Assembly: GCF_002204795.1 (NCBI RefSeq)
Contig: NZ_NIXO01000053.1
Span: 1-43,824, forward strand
Length of the DNA: 43,824 nt
Direction: 5' to 3'
From: Pseudomonas sp. K2I15
GTDB lineage: Bacteria > Pseudomonadota > Gammaproteobacteria > Pseudomonadales > Pseudomonadaceae
Part shown: positions 22,855 to 31,179 of the stretch, piece by piece
How positions within the stretch are numbered: the first letter of the stretch is position 1
How the letters are laid out: each line of letters begins with the position of its first letter
The notes under the pieces: generated by a model
What the model saw: only the letters and a program-made list of their open reading frames with translations
Databases searched by the model: none
Told to the model about the DNA's origin: nothing
Position numbers and translations under genes: made by a program

Positions 22855-25233
22855 CTAAATATCGGCACTTTCGCCCTTTTCTGTTGACAGCAGCCGGCTC
22901 TGCAACATCGCTTGCAAGGCATCAAATCGCACTGGCTTGACCAATCGATCAGTCATACCAACGCCGTGGCAACGCTCTCGCTCGGGGCTTTGCAACGAGC
23001 TGTTCAGGGCAATCACCGGCAGCTCTCCACAGCCCGGCAAAGCGCGAATCTGGCAGCACAGCGAGAACCCGCCCTCCGGCACATCCAGCAACACTGCATC
23101 GAAGGTTTCACCCTGCAACAGCGCCAGGGCGGCCGGCCCGTTGTCGACGGTTTTCACGCGGTAACCGAGCTTAAGCAACATGCCCCGCACCACCAGTTGC
23201 GCCACGCTGTTGTCGTCCACCAGCAGCACCACGCACTCCTGGGGTGTGCGTTGTGGCTGAGGCACTCGCCTCACGGGCGCCGGCTCGGGCTGAACCGGGC
23301 TGACTTCAAGCTCCAGCTGGAAGCGACTGCCGCGCCGCGGTTCGGAATTGTGGGTGAGGCGCCCACCGAGCAGCTCGATCAATTGCCGGCAGATCGCCAG
23401 GCCGATACCCATGCCGCCGTATCGACGCGTGGTCGAGCCATCCAACTGGAAGAAACGCTGATACAGGGTCGCCTCATCGAGGTAGGCGAAACCAATGCCG
23501 GTGTCAGTGACTATAAAGGTCAGGCGCAGCGTTCCGTCCGCCTGGGGCACGCCCACCACTCGCACACGCACCGAACCTTCGTGGGTGAACTTGAAGGCGT
23601 TGTCCAACAGGCAATCCAGACACTGCGCCAGTTTGCCGGGATCGCCGCTGACGCGGTCCGGCAACTCATCCGCCAGGTCGATCGAAAACTCCAGGCCCTT
23701 GCTCTGGGCGCTGGCCGCGAACTGTTGACGCAAGGTGTCGAGCAACCCACGCAGGCTGAACACCTGAGGTTGCGGGCTGAGGCGCCCGGCCTGCAGTTCG
23801 GTGAGGGTGAGGATGCCGTTGACCATGCGCATCATCTCGCGGGCCGAGCCGGCGGCAGTTTGGTGGTACTGCGCGAGGTCGCCTTGCAGCGGCTCGGTCT
23901 GCATCAATTCCAGGGAGCCGATCACACCGTTCATCGGCGTGCGCAATTCGTGGGTCAAGGTGGCAAGGAATTCATCCTTGAGCTGGTTGCTGTGGGCCAG
24001 TTGCGTGTTGAGCACTTCGAGCTTCTGGCTGGCGTCGAACAGGATTTGCGCCTGTTGCTCGCGCATCGAGTTGATCCGGTCGGCCAGGGCCAGGGACAGC
24101 AACGCCACTTCGAGTGCCGAGCCGATCTGGCTGGCGTACATCGTGAGGAACACATTGGGCAGGTAGCCCAGCACCATCATCGTATTGACCACCCCACCCA
24201 GCAGGAACGCGGTCCAGGCAATGATGAAGTAACGCGCCATCCGCTGGCCGCAGTACCAGGCCTTGATGGCCGCGACGAAGATGGTCACGGTGAATACCAG
24301 CGCCAAGCCGGTGGCCAGGCGCAGCGCCAGTGCATAACTGGTGAACAGCGCCAGCACCATCACCGCCGCGCCGCTGAACGCCAGCGCCAGCAACAGCCGG
24401 TTGATCCAGCGGCTGTAAAGCGCGGTGTGCAGGAAGCTGCGGGCAAACAGGCTGCCGAACAGCGCCGCCGAGCCGATCAGGAACGGCACCGCCGCATTCG
24501 CCCACCACGGGTTATTGGGCCAGAAGTACTGCACGGCCACGCCGTTGACCGACAGTTGATACAGACCGAACGAGGCAATATAGAGGATGTAATAGAGGTA
24601 GCTGGTGTCGCGCACGCTCAGGTAGATGAACAGGTTGTAGATCAGCATGCCGAGCAACACGCCGTAGATCACACCCAGCACATAGAGGCGCAAGGGCTGT
24701 TCTTCGAGGTACGCGGTGGTGGACCAGAGGGTCAGCGGTGCCTGGATCGAGCCCTGGCTTTGCAGGCGCAGGTAGAGGGTTTCCTGCTGGCCAGGTACGA
24801 AGTCGAGCTTGAACAGGTAGTTGCTCTGGCGAACTTCGCGGCTGGAAAACGGCAGGCTGCTGCCGGTTCGCGAGACCAGTCGATAATTACCGACGCTGTC
24901 GGGCCGGTACAGCTCCAGTTGGTTCAGCGGCGGGTAGGCCAGTTCCAATAGCCAGCGGCGCGGGGCATCCGGGCGCTTGGCACCGTAATGCAGGTCGACC
25001 TTGAGCCAGAACACCGAGCGCGAATAGCCGGCATTCAGGGTGGCTTTGTCATGGGTTTTGAAACGACTGGCGAGAACTGGCGAGCTGATATCGCCAATCG
25101 TCAGGGCGCCACTTGGGTCTTCAAGCACTTGCATCACTTGGCCCAGGGGCAACCGGGTGGTGCTCTCGTTGAACTCGACTGCGCCGGCCAGCATGGGCAG
25201 CCCGGTCAACAGTAACATCAGCAAATAGCGCAT
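22855..25233 (-). CDS. ladS: Hybrid sensor histidine kinase LadS
   Basis: A 792-residue membrane kinase, almost the size of P. aeruginosa LadS (795) and in the same gene context (next to thiD, thiE, hemL). It has a signal peptide, a periplasmic 7TMR-DISMED2 sensor domain (about 20-175), seven membrane helices (about 180-385) and a HisKA domain with H428 in THELRTPMNG. The ATPase domain shows the N box CLLDNAFKFT, VTDTGIGF and GGMGIGLAI. The C-terminal receiver carries the acidic pair VDDN, acceptor D717 and Lys in VKP. The usual MPxMDG after the acceptor is VPEGGF here. In P. aeruginosa LadS responds to calcium and passes phosphate to the GacS HPt domain, raising RsmY/RsmZ and biofilm traits. 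The same role here is inference. Confidence 0.92.
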   Translation of the reverse strand: MRYLLMLLLTGLPMLAGAVEFNESTTRLPLGQVMQVLEDPSGALTIGDISSPVLASRFKTHDKATLNAGYSRSVFWLKVDLHYGAKRPDAPRRWLLELAYPPLNQLELYRPDSVGNYRLVSRTGSSLPFSSREVRQSNYLFKLDFVPGQQETLYLRLQSQGSIQAPLTLWSTTAYLEEQPLRLYVLGVIYGVLLGMLIYNLFIYLSVRDTSYLYYILYIASFGLYQLSVNGVAVQYFWPNNPWWANAAVPFLIGSAALFGSLFARSFLHTALYSRWINRLLLALAFSGAAVMVLALFTSYALALRLATGLALVFTVTIFVAAIKAWYCGQRMARYFIIAWTAFLLGGVVNTMMVLGYLPNVFLTMYASQIGSALEVALLSLALADRINSMREQQAQILFDASQKLEVLNTQLAHSNQLKDEFLATLTHELRTPMNGVIGSLELMQTEPLQGDLAQYHQTAAGSAREMMRMVNGILTLTELQAGRLSPQPQVFSLRGLLDTLRQQFAASAQSKGLEFSIDLADELPDRVSGDPGKLAQCLDCLLDNAFKFTHEGSVRVRVVGVPQADGTLRLTFIVTDTGIGFAYLDEATLYQRFFQLDGSTTRRYGGMGIGLAICRQLIELLGGRLTHNSEPRRGSRFQLELEVSPVQPEPAPVRRVPQPQRTPQECVVLLVDDNSVAQLVVRGMLLKLGYRVKTVDNGPAALALLQGETFDAVLLDVPEGGFSLCCQIRALPGCGELPVIALNSSLQSPERERCHGVGMTDRLVKPVRFDALQAMLQSRLLSTEKGESADI

Positions 25234-25519
25234 AGAGCCCCAGCGTGACCTGTCCGGTTATGTCAAAAGCCTCCATTCCTTTTGAGCAGACGTAAACCGG
25301 CGATACAGTTATTGGTTTGAATCCACTCTAGCATAGCCATTAAAGGCCAAAAGACACTATTCAAATGATTTTTTGAAAGGCTCTAGAGCGGGCATTACAG
25401 GGCATTTGACCTGCATTTTACGATGATAGCAAACAGCCATTTACCCCTACTCATTCGCTAAAAATTCAACCATCGCCCGACAGCCACCCAAAAAGCGTTT
25501 GGTGGTAAGCTCGCGCACC
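25234..25519. promoter_or_regulatory. AT-rich divergent promoter region of ladS and thiD
   Basis: This 286-base gap holds no gene. It is AT-rich relative to its surroundings and includes a TTCAA...TTGAA inverted pair near 25362-25378. I looked for a thiamine pyrophosphate riboswitch (CTGAGA and ACCTGA elements) before thiD and found none. Promoters for both directions must lie here, but I cannot place a convincing -35/-10 pair. Confidence 0.5.
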
Positions 25520-26317
25520 ATGAATATCTACAGCTCTCGCCCCGTTGTCCTCTGTCTCTCCGGCCATGATCCCAGTGGTGGCGCCGGCTTGCAGGCAGAT
25601 ATCGAAGCCCTGCTCGCCCAGGGTTGTCATGCGGCCCCGGCCGTCACCGCGCTGACCGTGCAGAACACCGTCAATGTCAGCGATTTCCGAGTGCTGGACC
25701 GCGAATGGGTGCTGGCCCAGGCCAACGCCGTGCTCGGAGACTCAGAAGTCGCAGCGGTGAAACTGGGCATGCTCGGCTCCCTGGAAATGGTCGACACCGT
25801 GGTCGAACTGCTCAAGGCGCACCCGCATTTGCCGGTGGTCTGCGACCCGGTGCTGCGCGCCGGTGGCGGCGGCAGCCTGGGCAAGGATGAAGTCGGCTAC
25901 GCGATGCGCGAGCGGCTATTGCCACTGTCGCTGATTGCCACGCCCAACCTGCCTGAAGCGCGCATCCTCGCCGAACTGCCCCAAGGCACGGCAGACGAAT
26001 GCGCCGCGAAACTGCTGCCCTTCATCAAACACCTGCTGATCACCGGCGGCCATGGCGACGAGCACGAAGTGCACAACCGCCTCTACAGCCGCGACGGCAC
26101 GCATCAGACCTTTACCTGCCAACGGTTGCCCGGCAGTTATCACGGCTCTGGCTGCACCCTGGCCAGCGCGCTGGCTGGGCGGCTGGCACAAGGCGAAGGT
26201 TTGGTCAGCGCGGTGCAAACAGCCCTCAACTACACTTGGCGCACCCTGCGTGACGCTGAACAACTCGGCCAGGGGCAATTCGTGCCTCGTCGTCTGCCGT
26301 TGGATTTCTGCTCGTAA
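25520..26317 (+). CDS. thiD: Hydroxymethylpyrimidine/phosphomethylpyrimidine kinase
   Basis: Phosphorylates HMP and then HMP-phosphate to HMP pyrophosphate, the pyrimidine half of thiamine. The 265 residues match E. coli ThiD (266). Family landmarks are LCLSGHDPSGGAGLQADIEA at the N-terminus, VTALTVQNT, VCDPVLRAGGGGSLG, TPNLPEARILAEL, LITGGHG, and the active-site segment LPGSYHGSGCTLASALA. I use the ATG at 25520; the frame runs 7 codons further to a TTG with no support. The gene starts a thiD-thiE-hemL operon. Confidence 0.95.
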   Translation: MNIYSSRPVVLCLSGHDPSGGAGLQADIEALLAQGCHAAPAVTALTVQNTVNVSDFRVLDREWVLAQANAVLGDSEVAAVKLGMLGSLEMVDTVVELLKAHPHLPVVCDPVLRAGGGGSLGKDEVGYAMRERLLPLSLIATPNLPEARILAELPQGTADECAAKLLPFIKHLLITGGHGDEHEVHNRLYSRDGTHQTFTCQRLPGSYHGSGCTLASALAGRLAQGEGLVSAVQTALNYTWRTLRDAEQLGQGQFVPRRLPLDFCS

Positions 26318-26335
26318 CACCAAGAGGCCTGCCCG

Positions 26336-26962
26336 ATGAAACTACGTGGCCTTTATGCCATTACCGACAGCCAACTGTTGGCCGGCAAGTTCCTGGCCTA
26401 CGTCGAAGCGGCGTTGGACGGTGGCGTGACCCTGCTGCAATACCGCGATAAAAGCAGCGACGAAGCGCGCCGCCTGCGGGAAGCCGAAAAGCTGCGTGAG
26501 CTGTGCTCGCGCTATAAAACGCAACTGATCATCAACGATGACGCCGAACTGGCCGCCCGCCTCGGCGTCGGCGTGCACCTGGGCCAGACCGACGGCCCGC
26601 TGACCCCGGCCCGCGCACTGCTGGGCTCCAAGGCGATCATCGGTTCCACCTGCCACAGCCAGATCGAACTGGCCGAGCAGGCCGCCAAAGAGGGTGCCAG
26701 TTATGTGGCCTTCGGCCGCTTCTTCAACTCTAACACCAAGCCCGGCGCGCCGGCGGCCACCGTTGAGCTGCTGGCCCAGGCCCGCGCGCGGTTGCACCTG
26801 CCGATCTGCGTGATCGGCGGCATCACCCTGGAAAACGCCGAACCACTGGTGGCCCACGGTGCCGACCTGCTGGCCGTGGTCCACGGCCTGTTTGGTGCCG
26901 ACAGCACCCAGGAAGTCACGCGCCGCGCCCGCGCCTTCAACGAATTGCTCAAGCCTCAATAA
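26336..26962 (+). CDS. thiE: Thiamine phosphate synthase
   Basis: Joins HMP pyrophosphate to thiazole phosphate to give thiamine phosphate. The 208-residue TIM barrel shows YAITDS, VTLLQYRDKSSDE, LIINDDAELAARLGVGVHLGQTDG, IIGSTCHSQIELAEQA, YVAFGRFFNSNTKPGAP and VIGGITLENAEPLVAHGADLLAVV, covering the substrate and magnesium sites (Asp of INDD and GQTD). AAGAGG lies before the ATG. It is 18 bp after thiD and 21 bp before hemL, so translation is probably coordinated. Confidence 0.95.
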   Translation: MKLRGLYAITDSQLLAGKFLAYVEAALDGGVTLLQYRDKSSDEARRLREAEKLRELCSRYKTQLIINDDAELAARLGVGVHLGQTDGPLTPARALLGSKAIIGSTCHSQIELAEQAAKEGASYVAFGRFFNSNTKPGAPAATVELLAQARARLHLPICVIGGITLENAEPLVAHGADLLAVVHGLFGADSTQEVTRRARAFNELLKPQ

Positions 26963-26983
26963 TCGATTTCAGAGAGCCCGATC

Positions 26984-28267
26984 ATGTCCCGTTCCGAAAC
27001 CCTGTTTGCCAATGCCCAGAAACACATCCCCGGCGGTGTGAACTCCCCCGTGCGAGCGTTCAAGAGCGTTGGCGGCACCCCGTTGTTCTTCAAGCATGCC
27101 GAAGGCGCCTACGTCACCGACGAAGATGACAAGCGCTACGTCGACTACGTGGGTTCGTGGGGCCCGATGATCCTCGGCCACAGCCACCCGGACGTGCTGG
27201 ACGCGGTACGCCAGCAACTGCAACACGGCTTGTCCTATGGCGCACCCACCGCCATGGAAACCGAGATGGCTGACCTGGTGTGCTCCATCGTGCCGTCCAT
27301 GGAGATGGTGCGGATGGTCAGCTCCGGCACCGAAGCCACCATGAGTGCGATTCGCCTGGCCCGTGGGTTTACCGGCCGCGACAGCATCATCAAGTTCGAA
27401 GGCTGCTACCACGGCCACTCCGACAGCCTGCTGGTCAAGGCCGGCTCCGGCGCGCTGACCCAGGGCGTACCGAGCTCTGCCGGTGTGCCGGCCGCGTTTG
27501 CCAAACACACCCTGACCCTGCCGTTCAACGACATCGCCGCGGTCGAGCAGATGCTCAGCGAAGTCGGCCAGGAAGTGGCGTGCATCATTGTCGAGCCGGT
27601 GGCCGGCAACATGAACTGCGTGCCACCTGCGCCGGGCTTTCTCGAAGGCCTGCGCGAACAGTGCGACAAGCACGGCGTGGTACTGATTTTTGATGAAGTG
27701 ATGACCGGTTTCCGCGTTGCCCTCGGCGGCGCCCAGGCTCACTACGGCGTGACGCCGGACCTGAGCACCTTCGGTAAGATCATCGGCGGCGGCATGCCGG
27801 TGGGCTGCTTCGGCGGCAAGCGTGAAATCATGCAACACATCGCGCCGCTGGGCCCGGTGTACCAGGCGGGCACCCTGTCGGGTAACCCATTGGCCATGGC
27901 CGCCGGCCTGACCACCTTGCGCCTGATCAGCCGCCCGGGCTTCCACGCCGAGCTGACCGACTACACCACCCGCCTGCTGGACGGCCTGCAACAGCGCGCC
28001 GATGCCGCCGGCATCCCGTTCGTGACCACTCAGGCGGGCGGCATGTTCGGCCTGTACTTCAGTGGCGCCGACGACATCGTTACCTTCGACGACGTGATGG
28101 GCAGCGATGCCAATCTGTTCAAGCGCTTCTTCCATCTGATGCTGGAAGGCGGTGTGTACCTGGCACCGAGCGCCTTTGAAGCCGGCTTCACCTCGATCGC
28201 CCACGGTGATGCCGAGCTGAAACTGACCCTCGATGCCGCCGAACGCGCCTTCGCCGCCTTGAAATAA
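26984..28267 (+). CDS. hemL: Glutamate-1-semialdehyde 2,1-aminomutase
   Basis: Converts glutamate-1-semialdehyde to 5-aminolevulinate, the second C5-pathway step of heme synthesis, with PLP or PMP as cofactor. At 427 residues it has the usual length. Landmarks are HIPGGVNSPVRAFKSVGGTP, VSSGTEATMSAIRLARG, FEGCYHGHSD, DEVMTGFRVALGGAQ and the PLP Lys265 in STFGKIIGGGMPVG, the same number as in E. coli. It is third in the thiD-thiE-hemL operon, which ends at a good hairpin. Confidence 0.97.
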   Translation: MSRSETLFANAQKHIPGGVNSPVRAFKSVGGTPLFFKHAEGAYVTDEDDKRYVDYVGSWGPMILGHSHPDVLDAVRQQLQHGLSYGAPTAMETEMADLVCSIVPSMEMVRMVSSGTEATMSAIRLARGFTGRDSIIKFEGCYHGHSDSLLVKAGSGALTQGVPSSAGVPAAFAKHTLTLPFNDIAAVEQMLSEVGQEVACIIVEPVAGNMNCVPPAPGFLEGLREQCDKHGVVLIFDEVMTGFRVALGGAQAHYGVTPDLSTFGKIIGGGMPVGCFGGKREIMQHIAPLGPVYQAGTLSGNPLAMAAGLTTLRLISRPGFHAELTDYTTRLLDGLQQRADAAGIPFVTTQAGGMFGLYFSGADDIVTFDDVMGSDANLFKRFFHLMLEGGVYLAPSAFEAGFTSIAHGDAELKLTLDAAERAFAALK

Positions 28268-28280
28268 GCGGCGCAAAAAC

Positions 28281-28305
28281 CTGACGTCGCCCCTGGCGGC
28301 GTCAG
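28281..28305 (+). terminator. Hairpin terminator after hemL
   Basis: CTGACGTCGCC (28281-28291) pairs with GGCGGCGTCAG (28295-28305) with one G-U and a 3-base loop, 14 bases after the stop. The following ATTTGCTACTTTG is only moderately T-rich. Confidence 0.7.
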
Positions 28306-28404
28306 ATTTGCTACTTTGCTTACAGACATTTCCGTCTTTTTTCGAGAATTCACCTGCAATCCGGCAGATAACTTGCCCACGCAGCAGAAAAACGAGTAAA
28401 GACT

Positions 28405-28434
28405 TTGTAAGCAGGTGCCTGCTTATTTCATAAT
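28405..28434 (+). promoter_or_regulatory. Promoter of the Sel1 gene with an embedded palindrome
   Basis: TTGTAA (28405-28410) and CATAAT (28429-28434) are 18 bases apart. A perfect palindrome, TAAGCAGG-TG-CCTGCTTA (28408-28425), fills the spacer and overlaps the -35 box, a position expected of a repressor operator. The start codon is 59 bases beyond the -10. Confidence 0.6.
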
Positions 28435-28492
28435 GCGCGCTTATTGGATCCCCCCGTGGGTCCCGCGCCCCGTCAGAGGTAAGTCGATTCCC

Positions 28493-29047
28493 ATGAAACG
28501 CACCGGCCGCACCCTGGTTCTGGGCTGCCTGTTGCTCCTTCAGCCGCTGCTGGCGTTTGCCCAAGCAGGCGGCAACTCGTTGTTAATCCCAGCGATGGGT
28601 CGTTGCACCCTCAATACCCAGCCAGAAAGCCAGGCCGAAGCCCTGAGCGCATGCCAGAAACAGGCCGACGGCGGGGATGCGCAGGCGCAATACGAGTTGG
28701 GCGAGTACTTCTACGACAGTAAAAATCCCGCACGCGACCTCAACAAGGCCTTGAGCTACTTCGAGAAAGCCTCGTTGCAGGGCCACGCCCAGGCGCAATT
28801 CCAGCTGGGCACGATGTTTTTCCACGGCGAAGGCGTACCGGCCAATAACGTCCAAGCGTATATCGTGCTGAAAATGGCGGCGGTCAATGGCGCCGAAGAT
28901 GCGCTGGACACGGCCGATGAAGTGGCCGAGCACATGCAGCGGGACGAACTGGAAGTGGCTACCCAGGTGCTGGGGCAGATTTTCCGCAACTACCTGCAGG
29001 AACTGCAGAGCGCAGATGGCAGCTCGCCATTCTCGCCACTGCCCTGA
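28493..29047 (+). CDS. Exported Sel1-repeat protein
   Basis: A 184-residue protein with a signal peptide (MKRTGRTLVLGCLLLLQPLLAFAQA) and two to three Sel1/TPR-like repeats. Examples are GDAQAQYELGEYFYDSKNPARDLNKALSYFEKAS and GHAQAQFQLGTMFFHGEGVPANNVQAYIVLKMAA. The single Cys pair of the mature N-terminal part (GRCTLN, SACQKQ) could form a disulfide. Sel1 repeats mediate protein-protein contacts, and in Gram-negatives such proteins are often periplasmic. The function is unknown. The ATG at 28493 has GAGG rather far upstream; 26 open codons precede it without signal character. It converges on the DUF1820 gene over a REP doublet. Confidence 0.85.
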   Translation: MKRTGRTLVLGCLLLLQPLLAFAQAGGNSLLIPAMGRCTLNTQPESQAEALSACQKQADGGDAQAQYELGEYFYDSKNPARDLNKALSYFEKASLQGHAQAQFQLGTMFFHGEGVPANNVQAYIVLKMAAVNGAEDALDTADEVAEHMQRDELEVATQVLGQIFRNYLQELQSADGSSPFSPLP

Positions 29048-29072
29048 GTTCTGTAGCGCCTTCATTACCTCC

Positions 29073-29154
29073 TTCGCGAGCAAGCCCGCACACACATTCG
29101 ACTGCATTCCAAAGGTGGAACTCGGTCGAATGTGGGAGCGGGCTTGCTCGCGAA
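29073..29154. repeat. REP doublet in the opposite (outward) arrangement
   Basis: The left arm is the inverse form (TTCGCGAGCAAGCCC from 29073) and the right arm the forward form (TGTGGGAGCGGGC from 29131, ending 29154). In most copies here the order is reversed. The spacer has GAATGTG/CACATTC pairing. It lies between convergent genes. Confidence 0.85.
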
Positions 29155-29176
29155 GCGGTCGACGCGGTCTTAAGTC

Positions 29177-29503
29177 TTACTTCTCAGGCATCGGCATCGG
29201 AAACGGCATGACATTGCTCATGCCCCGGGCCTCGCTGATTTTCGGCGTGCCCAGGCGCTCGACTTCATCGATGCGCACAATCGAATGCATCGGCACAAAA
29301 CTGCGCACCACGCCTTCGAACTGAGCCTTGAGTTTTTCCTCGCCCGGGTCGACGACCAGCTGTGTGCGCTCGCCAAAGACGAACTCTTCCACTTCCAGGA
29401 AGCCCCACAGATCACTTTGATAGATCTGCTTGGCGTACATTTCGAACACCTGGCCCTGGTTAAGGAAAATCACCTTGTAGATTGGAGCTTCACGTTTGGT
29501 CAT
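29177..29503 (-). CDS. DUF1820 protein
   Basis: A 108-residue soluble protein of the DUF1820 family, which has no known function. The conserved core is YKVIFLNQGQVFEMYAKQIYQSDLWGFLEVEEFVFGE, followed by EKLKAQFEGVVRSFVPMHSIVRIDEVERLG. The C-terminus is Met/Pro-rich. The ATG at 29503 is chosen because family members begin just before the IYKV segment; its ribosome site is weak. It is divergent from miaB, 132 bp away, a neighbour it keeps in P. aeruginosa. Confidence 0.88.
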   Translation of the reverse strand: MTKREAPIYKVIFLNQGQVFEMYAKQIYQSDLWGFLEVEEFVFGERTQLVVDPGEEKLKAQFEGVVRSFVPMHSIVRIDEVERLGTPKISEARGMSNVMPFPMPMPEK

Positions 29504-29597
29504 GGTGGGCGGGTAACACATCGGGGGATATAAAAGAGGGCGCGAACTATAGCATGGCGTCCGATGCACAGTGCTAGGAACCTATCGGCATGCCCCC

Positions 29598-29603
29598 TAT
29601 AAT
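29598..29603 (+). promoter_or_regulatory. -10 box upstream of miaB
   Basis: A perfect TATAAT lies 33 bases before the miaB ATG, in the short divergent gap. The matching -35 is poor (TAGGAA at 17 bases), so an activator or extended contacts may be needed. Confidence 0.5.
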
Positions 29604-29635
29604 GCGCGGTTCTTTACCACCAGTTGACGATCCCC

Positions 29636-30964
29636 ATGGCCAAGAAGCTTTACATCGAAACCCACGGTTGCCAGATGAACGAGTACGACAGCTCGCGCAT
29701 GGTCGATCTACTGGGTGAACATCAGGCCCTGGAAGTCACCGCCCGCGCTGAAGATGCCGACGTGATCCTGCTCAATACCTGCTCGATCCGCGAACGGGCC
29801 CAGGACCGGGTCTACTCGCAGCTGGGCCGCTGGCGCGAACTGAAACTGGCCAACCCGGACATGGTGATCGCCGTCGGCGGTTGCGTAGCCAGCCAGGAAG
29901 GCGCCGCCATTCGCGACCGCGCACCCTATGTGGACGTGGTCTTCGGCCCGCAAACCCTGCACCGCCTGCCCGAAATGATCGACGCCGCACGCCTCACCAA
30001 GCTGCCGCAAGTCGACGTCTCGTTCCCGGAAATCGAAAAATTCGACCACCTGCCCGAGCCGCGCATCGACGGCCCGAGTGCTTATGTGTCGGTGATGGAA
30101 GGCTGCAGCAAGTACTGCACCTTCTGCGTAGTGCCGTACACACGTGGTGAAGAAGTCAGCCGTCCGTTCGACGACGTGCTGGCAGAGATCATTCACCTGG
30201 CCGAGAACGGCGTGCGTGAAGTGACCCTGCTGGGGCAAAACGTCAATGGCTATCGCGGCCAGACCCACGATGGGCGCCTGGCGGACCTCGCGGAGTTGAT
30301 CCGCGTGGTCGCCGCCGTCGACGGGATCGAGCGGATTCGCTACACCACCTCGCACCCGCTGGAATTCTCCGACAGCCTGATCCAGGCCCACGCCGACGTG
30401 CCGGAGTTGGTCAAACACCTGCACTTGCCGGTGCAATCGGGCTCGGACCGCATACTCTCGGCGATGAAGCGCAACCACACTGCCCTGGAATACAAATCCA
30501 AACTGCGCAAATTGCGAGCGGCAGTGCCGGGGATTTGCATCAGCTCGGACTTTATCGTCGGTTTCCCGGGCGAGACCGAGAAAGATTTCCAGCAGACCAT
30601 GAAGCTGATTGAAGACGTCGGTTTCGACTTTTCCTACTCGTTCGTCTACAGCCAACGCCCGGGCACCCCGGCGGCAGACCTGCTCGACGAAACCCCGGAA
30701 GCGTTGAAGAAGGAGCGTTTAAATGCCCTGCAACATCGCCTCAACCAGCAGGGTTTCGAGATCAGCCGACAGATGGTGGGCTCGACCCAGCGCATCCTGG
30801 TGACCGACTACTCGAAAAAGGACCCTGGCGAATTGCAGGGCCGCACCGAGAACAACCGGATCGTCAACTTCCGCTGCGACAATCCGACACTGATCGGGCA
30901 GTTCGCCGACGTGCACATCGACGCGGCACAACCGCACTCGCTGCGCGGCTCGCTGATCCAATAA
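29636..30964 (+). CDS. miaB: tRNA-2-methylthio-N6-dimethylallyladenosine synthase
   Basis: Radical-SAM methylthiotransferase that adds a methylthio group to i6A37 in tRNAs reading UNN codons. The protein is 442 residues. The N-terminal UPF0004 domain supplies three Cys for the second Fe-S cluster (THGCQMN at about 12, LLNTCSIR, VGGCVASQ). The radical SAM motif is CSKYCTFCVVPYTRGEE (CxxxCxxC). A C-terminal TRAM domain ends the protein (STQRILVTDYSKKDPGELQGRTENNRIVNF). I start at the ATG at 29636; four codons upstream are open but unsupported. A REP doublet separates it from ybeZ on the same strand. Confidence 0.96.
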   Translation: MAKKLYIETHGCQMNEYDSSRMVDLLGEHQALEVTARAEDADVILLNTCSIRERAQDRVYSQLGRWRELKLANPDMVIAVGGCVASQEGAAIRDRAPYVDVVFGPQTLHRLPEMIDAARLTKLPQVDVSFPEIEKFDHLPEPRIDGPSAYVSVMEGCSKYCTFCVVPYTRGEEVSRPFDDVLAEIIHLAENGVREVTLLGQNVNGYRGQTHDGRLADLAELIRVVAAVDGIERIRYTTSHPLEFSDSLIQAHADVPELVKHLHLPVQSGSDRILSAMKRNHTALEYKSKLRKLRAAVPGICISSDFIVGFPGETEKDFQQTMKLIEDVGFDFSYSFVYSQRPGTPAADLLDETPEALKKERLNALQHRLNQQGFEISRQMVGSTQRILVTDYSKKDPGELQGRTENNRIVNFRCDNPTLIGQFADVHIDAAQPHSLRGSLIQ

Positions 30965-30975
30965 ACCCGGCTTTA

Positions 30976-31075
30976 TGTAGGAGCGAGCTTGCTCGCGAAA
31001 AACCTGAGGGCACCGCGTATATTCAGGCTGCACGCGGTATCGTTGACGTTTTTCGCAAGCAAGCTCGCTCCTACA
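30976..31075. repeat. REP doublet, TGTAGGAGCGAGC variant
   Basis: Left arm from 30976 (TGTAGGAGCGAGCTTGCTCG) and inverse arm ending at 31075 (GCTCGCTCCTACA). It is a third sequence variant, differing from the common type at two positions of each arm, with both arms changed together. It lies between two rightward genes, miaB and ybeZ. No other feature is seen in the 215-base gap. Confidence 0.88.
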
Positions 31076-31179
31076 GAATCGCCGTCAGCCAAGATGCGCC
31101 GTTTAAGTGCTTTCGCACCCGGCCTGCTGGCGTTATCCTTGATTTCATCTTAATTGCCCCAGGGCGGCTAAAAACGACC

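Noticed and set aside
22912..24951. 679-codon open frame opposite ladS
   Set aside because: A shadow of ladS codon bias; the translation is Gln/His/Arg-rich with no recognisable fold or ribosome site.
25234..25519. Thiamine pyrophosphate riboswitch before thiD
   Set aside because: I searched for the conserved THI-box elements and found none.
26969..28564. 531-codon open frame opposite hemL
   Set aside because: hemL is unambiguous on the plus strand with its catalytic Lys265; the opposite frame has no domain.
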